From NCBI GenBank assembly GCA_947588805.1, contig CANPYR010000005.1:1-64000 (forward strand): DNA of 64,000 bases, given 5' to 3'. Every line of letters begins with the position of its first letter. The stretch's first letter is position 1. This DNA is from an uncultured Clostridia bacterium. GTDB taxonomy: Bacteria > Bacillota > Clostridia > Oscillospirales > Ruminococcaceae. The translations under genes and the position numbers were made by a program. Positions 29,713 to 37,445 of the stretch are shown here, piece after piece. The notes under the pieces were generated by a model. That model searched no databases. It was not told the origin of the DNA and saw only the letters and a program-made list of their open reading frames with translations.

Positions 29713-30690
29713 TTACTGCTGAGCCTTGTGTATGTAGATGCGCTCATTCTCGAGGTCGAGATCCGCTTTCACCTTCGAGCCGCCCTTGATGTCGAGTGCC
29801 TCGAGGTAATCCTTCGGAAGCTGGAGCCGTCCGGTCCTGTCAAGAACCACGAGCTCCTCGGAGAACTCCTCCGCGGCTTCCTCCTCGCCTGTATCCCAGC
29901 CCTTCGTCTCAGACATTATCTCCGCGTGAGATTTTTTGATGATCTCGCTCGAGGTCCTTCCGTCCCTTATCGAGATAACTCTGTCTATCTTTTTCGCAAG
30001 CCTTAGGTCGTGAGTTACGATCACGACCGTGACTCCGCGTTTTTGGTTGATGTCCTTGAAAACCCCGAGAAGCTGATCCGAGGTTTTGGTATCGACCGAG
30101 CCTGTCGGTTCGTCCGCAAGAAGTATCGCGGGATTATTTGCGAGCGAGATCGCGATAGCGACTCTTTGCTGCTCGCCGCCCGACATCTGGTCGAGCCTGG
30201 AATTTATTCTGTTTGAAAGCCCTACCGCGTCCAGAAGCTCGAGCGCGCGTTCGCGTCTTTCCTTCTGGCCCTGTAAGAGCATCGGAAGCTCTACGTTCTG
30301 CACCGCCGTGAGATAAGGCACCAAGTTTCTCGCGTTATTCTGCCACACGAATCCGACGGTGTTGCGCTTATAGATCATGTAGTCCTCCTCGGTGAATTTA
30401 AGAAGGTTTCTTCCGTTCACCGTAAGGCTTCCCGCGGAAGGCTTATCAAGCCCGCCGAGCATATTCAAAAGCGTGGATTTGCCGGAGCCGGAGGTTCCGA
30501 CTATCGCGACGAGCTCTCCCTTTTTGACCTGAAGATCAAGTCCCTGGAGCGCCACGACCTCTATCTGATCCGTCTTATAGATCTTCACGAGGTTCTCGCA
30601 CTCTATCGCGTACTCGCTCTCGGCCATAAGCTCCTGCTCGTGCGCAAGCTTTGCTTTTTTCTTTTTAGTCAACGATCTCACCGTCCTCAA
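29713..30690 (-). CDS. LolD/MacB-type ABC ATPase with C-terminal AbrB/SpoVT-like domain
   Basis: Walker A GTSGSGKST, signature MSGGEQQRVAIA, Walker B ILLADEPTG; C-terminus VVLDRTGRLQLPKDYLEALDIKGGSKVKADLDLENERIYIHKA. Confidence 0.8.
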   Translation of the reverse strand: MRTVRSLTKKKKAKLAHEQELMAESEYAIECENLVKIYKTDQIEVVALQGLDLQVKKGELVAIVGTSGSGKSTLLNMLGGLDKPSAGSLTVNGRNLLKFTEEDYMIYKRNTVGFVWQNNARNLVPYLTAVQNVELPMLLQGQKERRERALELLDAVGLSNRINSRLDQMSGGEQQRVAIAISLANNPAILLADEPTGSVDTKTSDQLLGVFKDINQKRGVTVVIVTHDLRLAKKIDRVISIRDGRTSSEIIKKSHAEIMSETKGWDTGEEEAAEEFSEELVVLDRTGRLQLPKDYLEALDIKGGSKVKADLDLENERIYIHKAQQ

Positions 30691-31342
30691 GAGTATACAC
30701 GCGGTCGGCGATCTCTAAAAGGCTCACGTCGTGCGTAGTCATTACTATAGTCATATGTTCATCCAAAACGAGCGTCTTGAAAAGCTCCACGATATGATGC
30801 GAGGTGCCGGAGTCGAGCTCCGCGGTAGGTTCGTCCGCGAAAATGATCTTCGGCTCGTGAGCTAAGGCTCTTGCGATAGCGACTCTTTGCTGCTCGCCGC
30901 CCGAAAGCTCTCCGGGGCGGTGATGCATTCTCTTTGCAAGTCCTACCTCTTCAAGACACTTAGTAACCCTTTCCTGTCTCTTCTCAAGAGGGAACCCGGC
31001 GAGTCTCAGCCCGAAGTCTACGTTTTCGTAAGCCGTCATCGAGCTCATAAGCGCCACCGACTGGAAAACGAACGCCATCTGATACCGCCTGAGCTCGTCG
31101 CGTTTTATATCGCTGAGCTTGGTTATGTCCTGCCCGTCGAAGATAACCTCTCCCGAAGTCGGCCTATCGAGCGCGCCGAGCATATTTATAAGGGTTGTTT
31201 TTCCGGAACCGGAGCGGCCCTTTAAGATAGTGAGCTTTCCCTCCGCGACCTGTATGTTCACTCCCCGAAGGGCATGGACCACCGAGCCGTCGCCGATCAC
31301 GAAGTCCCTTGTGATGTTTGAAGCTGTGAGTATGTCTGCCAT
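30665..31342 (-). CDS. LolD/MacB-type ABC transporter ATPase
   Basis: LKGRSGSGKTTLINMLGALDRPTSGEV; LSGGEQQRVAIARALAHEPKIIFADEPTAELDS. Confidence 0.9.
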   Translation of the reverse strand: MADILTASNITRDFVIGDGSVVHALRGVNIQVAEGKLTILKGRSGSGKTTLINMLGALDRPTSGEVIFDGQDITKLSDIKRDELRRYQMAFVFQSVALMSSMTAYENVDFGLRLAGFPLEKRQERVTKCLEEVGLAKRMHHRPGELSGGEQQRVAIARALAHEPKIIFADEPTAELDSGTSHHIVELFKTLVLDEHMTIVMTTHDVSLLEIADRVYTLEDGEIVD

Positions 31343-31406
31343 ATTGATCTCCAATTGCTTGTGCATTTTGCACAAAAATACCTGTCAGTTCTCTAAAACG
31401 ACTTTA

Positions 31407-31451
31407 AGCAAATACTTTTTCCGAGGGATTTGCCTGAAAAAGATATTTGCT
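31407..31451 (-). promoter_or_regulatory. Long inverted repeat/hairpin in the 5' leader
   Basis: AGCAAAT-a-CTTTTTC / GAAAAAG-at-ATTTGCT with 14-nt loop, between promoter and first gene. Confidence 0.6.
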
Positions 31452-31493
31452 CTTTAACACTTTATACTATTTTTGTTCCAATGGACTGCGTAT

Positions 31494-31522
31494 ATTATAC
31501 CAAAATATCACCGAAGTGTCAA
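31494..31522 (-). promoter_or_regulatory. Consensus sigma-A promoter of the ABC/glycan cluster
   Basis: Minus strand TTGACA (31522-31517), 17-bp spacer, TATAAT (31499-31494). Confidence 0.75.
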
Positions 31523-31748
31523 GTACTATCACGCAATTTACATAAAAAATTTTTTATTTGGGATTTGTATTCTATTTATTGTGCTGATTTTACGGCGAAT
31601 ATCTACATTTTGTGCTTTTTCCGAGTAAAAAAGTTGATAATTTTTGATTTTCGGCCAATAAAAACCGCCACCCGAAGATACGGATGACGATTTTATATGG
31701 AAATGAGAGTGAAGAAAATTTCAGAAATCTGCACAAATTTTACAGGCC

Positions 31749-32192
31749 TTATCTGTTCAGCTCGCGTATTATTTTAATGAAGCTGTCAAGGTCGTTGAAG
31801 TCCTTATACACCGACGCGAATCTCACATACGCGACGAGATCTATATCCTTCAAAGCCGCCAAAACGCCGTCTCCGAGCTCTGCGGTAGTGACCTCGGTGC
31901 GCATATCGTTCTGGAGCTTATTTTCGATACCGTCAACGATCCCCTCGACGGTGTCGGGGCTTATAACGCGTTTTTTAGTTGCGGACATAATGCCGTTAAT
32001 AAGCTTCTGGCGGTCGAAGGGCTCGAAGCCCCCGCTTTTTTTGATCACCATCAGAATCGGCTTTTCCACGACCTCGTAAGTGGTATATCTCTTTCCGCAT
32101 TCCGGGCATTCGCGGCGGCGGCGCTTTTTCCCCTCGCTCTGGCGGCTGTCTATGACCTTAGTTTTTTCATATCCGCAAAACGGGCATTTCAT
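31749..32192 (-). CDS. nrdR: Transcriptional repressor NrdR
   Basis: MKCPFCGYEKTKVIDSRQSEGKKRRRRECPECGKRYTTYEVVEKPILMVIKKSGGFEPFDRQKL. Confidence 0.95.
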   Translation of the reverse strand: MKCPFCGYEKTKVIDSRQSEGKKRRRRECPECGKRYTTYEVVEKPILMVIKKSGGFEPFDRQKLINGIMSATKKRVISPDTVEGIVDGIENKLQNDMRTEVTTAELGDGVLAALKDIDLVAYVRFASVYKDFNDLDSFIKIIRELNR

Positions 32193-32469
32193 GTCTGCAA
32201 ATCCTTTCAAAGTTTATTATATTTTGATGAATTTTATGCTTTTAACGGTTCTCTGCGGCCTGAGCGCCGGGAAGATATCGGCGAGGAATTCGGCATTCTT
32301 TGAAAATTTTTTATTTAAATCTACAGACAGTATAACACATTCGATTAAAAATTGCAAGAGGTTTTTTAAAAATTTCGGGAAAATAACGGGGAAAATATGG
32401 GGATATGCGGCGGGATTCGCTGCATTTGATGTAGTTTCTGCCGACTGCGCCCGCCCTTCCCCATAACCA

Positions 32470-32506
32470 AACTCCCCCACCCCGCCTTACGCGGAATGAG
32501 GGAGTT
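32470..32506 (-). terminator. Possible terminator downstream of fba
   Basis: AACTCCC...GGGAGTT inverted repeat downstream of fba; weak T tract. Confidence 0.35.
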
Positions 32507-32568
32507 CCCAATTAAATTCCGATCAGATCTTCTATAATCTCTGAAGCCCCGATTTGCCGTTTCTGACC

Positions 32569-33432
32569 TCAGGCCTTGCCTATGCAGCCGAAGATCTCCA
32601 TCTTCTCCCTGACGGTCTCCTTGATGGCTTCGCAGCCCGGAGCTAAGACCTTTCTCGGATCGAAGCCCTTGCCCTGAAGATCCTTGCCGTCCTCAATGTA
32701 CTTTCTTACCGCGGCGGTGAAGGAGATCTGGCACTCGGTGTTTACGTTTACCTTCGCAACGCCTAAGTTGATGGCCTTTTTGACCATATCCTCCGGAATT
32801 CCGGTGCCGCCGTGGAGAACGAGCGGCATATCTCCGACGGTCTTCTTGATGTTCTCAAGAACGTCGAATCTCAAACCCGGCCAGCCCTCGGGATATTTGC
32901 CGTGGATGTTGCCGATTCCGGCGGCAAGCATCGTTACGCCGAGATCCGCGATCATCTTGCACTCCGCGGGATCGGCGCACTCGCCCATGCTCGAAACGCC
33001 GTCCTCTTCGCCGCCGATAGCGCCGACCTCTGCTTCAAGAGAGATCCCCAAGATATCGCAGGTGTTTACAAGAGCGGTGGTGAGCTTAAGGTTTTCTTCG
33101 ATGGGATAGTGAGAACCGTCGAACATTATAGAGCTGAAGCCGGCGTTGATGCAGGCCTTCGCGCCTTCAAAAGTTCCGTGATCGAGATGTAAAGCGACGG
33201 GGACGGTGATGTTAAGGCACTTAATCATTCCCTTGACCATCCCGACTACGGTGTCGTAGCCGCACATATACTTACCCGCGCCCTCGGATACTCCTAAGAT
33301 AACCGGAGCCTTGAGCTCCTCAGCGGTCTGGAGAATACACTTTGTCCACTCCAGGTTGTTGATGTTGAACTGACCGACGGCATAGTGACCGTCTCTGGCC
33401 TTGTTGAGCATTTCCTTTGCCGATACCAGCAT
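32569..33432 (-). CDS. fba: Class II fructose-bisphosphate aldolase
   Basis: MLVSAKEMLNKARDGHYAVGQFNINNLEWTKCILQTAEELKAPVILGVSEGA; VALHLDHG; SIMFDGSHYP; LVLHGGTGIPEDMVKKAI. Confidence 0.9.
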   Translation of the reverse strand: MLVSAKEMLNKARDGHYAVGQFNINNLEWTKCILQTAEELKAPVILGVSEGAGKYMCGYDTVVGMVKGMIKCLNITVPVALHLDHGTFEGAKACINAGFSSIMFDGSHYPIEENLKLTTALVNTCDILGISLEAEVGAIGGEEDGVSSMGECADPAECKMIADLGVTMLAAGIGNIHGKYPEGWPGLRFDVLENIKKTVGDMPLVLHGGTGIPEDMVKKAINLGVAKVNVNTECQISFTAAVRKYIEDGKDLQGKGFDPRKVLAPGCEAIKETVREKMEIFGCIGKA

Positions 33433-33605
33433 AGCAGTATGACCTCCTGAAAAAATTTTTATCTGAAGAATACTTCGATGGATATATTATAGCAAATCTT
33501 TTTGAAAAATGCAATATTAAATCGCGAATTTTTATTCGGGAGGGGGGAAGATGTGTAAAATCCACTACAAAGCCGTCTCCTCCCGCCGCCATACTCGCTC
33601 TCCCC

Positions 33606-35066
33606 TCAATCCTCCGACGGCATTTTTTGTATCTCAAACCAGAACGTCGAACCTTTTCCCAGCTCGCTCTGCGCGCCGAATCTCAGCCCGTGCATCCTCA
33701 TTATCTCCTTGACTATCGAAAGCCCTAAGCCCGAGCCGATAACGTCGCGCTTCGTTCTCTCGTCCCTGTAGTAGCGGTCGAATATCTGCGGGAGCCGCTC
33801 GCGGGCGATGCCTACTCCGAAGTCTACTACCTCTATCCTCACCGTCTCCTTTAAATTCTTCTGCCGCACTATTATCCTGCGAGATTCTCCGGAATAGTTC
33901 ACGGCGTTGTTTATGAAATTATATAACACCTGCGCGAGTCTCGACTCGTCGCCGAAGCAGATCACGTCCTCGTCAAGCTCGACCTCGAATTTATACCCCT
34001 CCCGCTCCGAAAGCACCTGGTACCTCGCAAGCACCGAGGATATAAATTCCTGAACCGAGAATTGCCGCCTGTCAAGCTCTATCGCGCCGTTTTGGAGCTT
34101 TGAAAGCTCTAAAAGATTGTTTACCAGCTCCGAGAGCCTGTCCGACTCGTCTATAATTACCGACAAATGCTCCTCGCGCTTTTCGGGATTGTTGCCGGAA
34201 AGATCCCTTATCATCTCCGCGTACGCTTTTATCATTGTGAGCGGGGTGCGAAGATCGTGGGAAACGTTCGCGATAAGATCGTTTCTCAGGCTGTCTACCT
34301 TCAGGATCTCGGACGCGGCGAAGTTAAGCGCGTCCGCAAGCTCGTCTACCTCGGTATATCCCCCGCCCTCGAAGTGGGTGGTATAGTCCCCCGAAGCGAG
34401 AGCCTCCGCGCCCTGAGTTATCTGCTTGAAAGGCCGTGAAAGCCTTCTTGCAAGCGCGGTGGAGATGAAGATCGCAAGAAGGAATGTAAGAAGCGATATG
34501 AATACATACTGCTCCTTTAATATCTCTACCGCCGGGCCTATCGGCTCTATAGACGTGTTTATGAATGTGATATAGTGGTCGTGGAGCCTTACTCCGTAAA
34601 GATACTCGGTCGTTCCGAAGCGCTCGTTTGTCGTCTCGAACATGAAATGCCCGGAGGAGCTGTTCAGCACGTCGCTGCTGTAGCGGAAAAGATTGAATCC
34701 TCCGTCCTTTGTAAGAGCGGAGTATCCTCCCATGAAGTCGGCCGTTACCACGGCGTTTCCGTTCAGGTCGGCGATGACTATGGCCGCGGTGTTGTTGTAC
34801 GCAAGATCCTCTATCACGTCCCTGACCGAGAGAGGATAGTTTTCGTCAAACGCCAAAGAGATCGCGTTCGCCATCTTTCTTATCTTTATCTTCGTGGACA
34901 TTTCATAGTAGAAGCCGAGGGTGAAGATCTGGAAGAACCAGACTATAATCAGGATCCCGGCGATGAAAACAAGAAGATATATGCTTATCGTAGAATGAAG
35001 CGAAAGCGTTTTCTCTTTTATCTTAAGGCGCTTTTTTAGATCTTTGATTTTATCTGATGTTGTCAA
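33606..35066 (-). CDS. Sensor histidine kinase
   Basis: HAMP; NVSHDLRTPLTMIKAYAEMIRDLSG; DGVGIARERLPQIFDRYYRDERTKRDVIGSGLGLSIVKEI-type ATPase domain; TTG start overlapping the regulator gene. Confidence 0.9.
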   Translation of the reverse strand: MTTSDKIKDLKKRLKIKEKTLSLHSTISIYLLVFIAGILIIVWFFQIFTLGFYYEMSTKIKIRKMANAISLAFDENYPLSVRDVIEDLAYNNTAAIVIADLNGNAVVTADFMGGYSALTKDGGFNLFRYSSDVLNSSSGHFMFETTNERFGTTEYLYGVRLHDHYITFINTSIEPIGPAVEILKEQYVFISLLTFLLAIFISTALARRLSRPFKQITQGAEALASGDYTTHFEGGGYTEVDELADALNFAASEILKVDSLRNDLIANVSHDLRTPLTMIKAYAEMIRDLSGNNPEKREEHLSVIIDESDRLSELVNNLLELSKLQNGAIELDRRQFSVQEFISSVLARYQVLSEREGYKFEVELDEDVICFGDESRLAQVLYNFINNAVNYSGESRRIIVRQKNLKETVRIEVVDFGVGIARERLPQIFDRYYRDERTKRDVIGSGLGLSIVKEIMRMHGLRFGAQSELGKGSTFWFEIQKMPSED

Positions 35067-35724
35067 ACTTATACCCCATTCCGCGCAGCGTGACGATAAG
35101 GTCACGGTAGGGTCCCAGACTGTTTCTCAGCATTTTTATATGAGTATCCACGGTTCTGTCGTCGCCGTAGAAGTCAAATCCCCAGACCTCTTCCAAAAGC
35201 TTTTCACGGGACATGGCGATATTCATGTTCTTAGCAAGGAAGAAGAGTATATCGTACTCCTTCGGAGTCATCTGCGCGCGCTTTCCGTCGATTATCACGT
35301 CGCGGGCGGCAAAGTTTATCACAAGACCCTTGTATCTTATAACGTCCTCCTGAGTTTCCTTTGAAGCCCTCTTTATTACCACCTTTATCCTCGCCATCAG
35401 CTCCTTCGGAGAAAACGGCTTTACCACATAGTCGTCGATACCGACCTCGAAGCCGAAGAGCTTGTCGTACTCCTCGCCCCTCGCCGAGAGCATTATCACC
35501 GGGATATTCTTTATCTTCTTTATCTCCTTGCAGGCCGAATACCCGTCGAGCTTCGGCATCATTATATCCATAATGATACAGTCGAAGTTCTGATCCTCTC
35601 TGACCTTCTCCACCGCTTCCATTCCGTCCGCGGCTTCGACTACCTCGTACCCTTCAAAATTCGCGTACTCCTTGACTACCTCTCTTATCTTCGCCTCGTC
35701 GTCTACCATTAAAATTCTCGGCAT
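35050..35724 (-). CDS. OmpR-family response regulator
   Basis: MPRILMVDDEAKIREVVKEYANFEGYEVVEAADG; IIMDIMMPKLDGY; wHTH TPKEYDILFFLAKNMNIAMSREKLLEEVWGFDFYGDDRTVDTHIKMLRNSLG. Confidence 0.95.
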   Translation of the reverse strand: MPRILMVDDEAKIREVVKEYANFEGYEVVEAADGMEAVEKVREDQNFDCIIMDIMMPKLDGYSACKEIKKIKNIPVIMLSARGEEYDKLFGFEVGIDDYVVKPFSPKELMARIKVVIKRASKETQEDVIRYKGLVINFAARDVIIDGKRAQMTPKEYDILFFLAKNMNIAMSREKLLEEVWGFDFYGDDRTVDTHIKMLRNSLGPYRDLIVTLRGMGYKFDNIR

Positions 35725-35940
35725 GATACATCCCCCTTATATTAAAATTCCAAAAATTTCCGAGAGCTATTACTCTTCGCTTCTATTATACACTCATTAT
35801 TTCCTTTATTTGTGACTGTTTTATGAATTTTTTCGGAATTTTACCGCACTACTTTTAAATATCGGTTGAAAAATCCGCGGGAAAGTGATAAAATAGAGAA
35901 TATAAACGCTTCTTGAGCAAAAAGAAAGGAAACTGAGGAC

Positions 35941-36651
35941 ATGAAAATAGGGATGATAGCGGCGATGAAAAGCGAGCTTGAAGCCGCGCTTGAAAAATTC
36001 GGAGAGCCGATACGAAAAGAGGAATACAAAGGCTTTGAGATCTCGGTTTACTCCGTTTCGCCAAACGGTCAAGCCCCGAACGAGATATATGTAACGCGTT
36101 CCGGCGCTGGGGAGATATATGCAGCCGGCGCGACTCAGATGCTCATAGACCGTTACGGAGCGGAAGCTATCGTAAACTACGGCGTAGTAGGCGGTCTTAC
36201 GGACGACATGAAGATAACGCGGACGGTAGTCGTAGATAAGATCGTGCACTACGATTTTGACGTTTCTTTTATAGATAACTGCGAACCGGGTAGGTATGTA
36301 AACTATCCCGACATATATCTTGAGACCGACCGTTCGCTTTTGGAAGCGGCGTTGAAGGCGGTCCCGACTCTTGAGAAGGTAATATGCGCTTCGGGGGATA
36401 AGTTTATAGCGGATCCCGAGAAGAAGAGGGAGCTTAACAGGAAATACGGCGCGAAGATATGCGAGATGGAGTCTGCGGGGATATTTCTGACAGCTGACCG
36501 CGCGGGAGTTCCGGTGTTGATGATAAAGGCGGTATCGGACAGCGTTTCGGGCGGCGCGGACGAATTTGCATGCATGGTAAAAGAAGCCGCGGAGGAGTGC
36601 GTGCGCGCGACGCTCGCCGCGCTCGCGGGGGTAGGGGGGAAGAACGCTTAG
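35941..36651 (+). CDS. 5'-methylthioadenosine/S-adenosylhomocysteine nucleosidase-like protein
   Basis: MKIGMIAAMKSELEAAL; VNYGVVGGL; CASGDKFIADPEKK; CEMESAGIFLTADRAGVPVLMIKAVSDS. Confidence 0.85.
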   Translation: MKIGMIAAMKSELEAALEKFGEPIRKEEYKGFEISVYSVSPNGQAPNEIYVTRSGAGEIYAAGATQMLIDRYGAEAIVNYGVVGGLTDDMKITRTVVVDKIVHYDFDVSFIDNCEPGRYVNYPDIYLETDRSLLEAALKAVPTLEKVICASGDKFIADPEKKRELNRKYGAKICEMESAGIFLTADRAGVPVLMIKAVSDSVSGGADEFACMVKEAAEECVRATLAALAGVGGKNA

Positions 36652-36820
36652 CTCTGCGATTATCCCCGGCGAAGCTCCGAAGATATTATAATTCCCTGCG
36701 GTATTTGCAAGCAAAAGTTTATTATACTGTAAAAAATCTAATCCCCGATCGGCATATGAAGCGCCGAGAGGGGATATTTTTGCAGGCGTAAAATCGGATT
36801 TAGTCAGACGCGGCCCCATC

Positions 36821-36906
36821 AAGAAGACAGAAGGCAGAAATCAGATATCAGAATTACAAGGTTTCGCCTTCGGCGAAGAATATATAAATAGTGTGTGCGA
36901 AATTGG
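36821..36906. repeat. Compound intergenic repeat, second copy (see 9559-9650)
   Basis: aagaaga-cagaagg-cagaaat-cagatat-cagaatt-acaaggTTTCGCCTTCGGCGAAgaat...ATAGTGTGTGCG. Confidence 0.75.
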
Positions 36907-36980
36907 CGCTCCCCTGCATTTTCTACTTTTACGCCAATCCCCCGCCCAAAATTTTGTGCAAAATTTCCCTCTTCTTCCTC

Positions 36981-37034
36981 TTGACAAATTTGGTCTATTG
37001 TGATAGACTAAATACAGGTCTATAGCGATAGACC
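36981..37034 (+). promoter_or_regulatory. Promoter with two BlaI/MecI-type palindromic operators
   Basis: TTGACA 36981-36986, 17 bp, TAGACT 37004-37009; palindromes GGTCTATTGTGATAGACT (36992-37009) and GGTCTATAGCGATAGACC (37017-37034), centres 25 bp apart. Confidence 0.75.
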
Positions 37035-37073
37035 AATTCGGGCGGGAGTATTCGCCCGGGAAGGAGTGATATT

Positions 37074-37445
37074 ATGACAACAAAAATCACGGACGGGGAA
37101 ATGAAGCTTATGGAGATTATCTGGGAGCGCGGCGAAATACGCTCGGGAGAGCTGGCGGGGCTGGCGTTCGAGCGGCTCGGGTGGAAAAAATCCACCGTCT
37201 ACACGCTTTTAAAAAAGCTCTCAAACAAGGGCGTGATATCAAGCAGACAAAGCGTGATAACCCCTAACGTCTCGCGCGAGGAAGCGCTCTCGGAGCGCTC
37301 CGGGGAGGTGCTTTCTTCGGGATATCGCGGCTCTCTGCCGATGTTTTTAACGGCGTTTTTGCAAAAAAGCCGTCTGAGCGCCGAGGAGGCAAGGGAGCTT
37401 AAGCGGCTGATCGACGAGTACACCGAGGACGGTGATGAGAAATGA
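37074..37445 (+). CDS. BlaI/MecI/CopY family repressor
   Basis: ITDGEMKLMEIIWERGEIRSGELAGLAFERLGWKKSTVYTLLKKLSNKGVIS. Confidence 0.9.
   Translation: MTTKITDGEMKLMEIIWERGEIRSGELAGLAFERLGWKKSTVYTLLKKLSNKGVISSRQSVITPNVSREEALSERSGEVLSSGYRGSLPMFLTAFLQKSRLSAEEARELKRLIDEYTEDGDEK

Noticed and set aside
35821-36822. 333-aa minus-strand ORF
   Set aside because: Antisense to the nucleosidase gene, with Arg/Tyr-rich nonsense composition.
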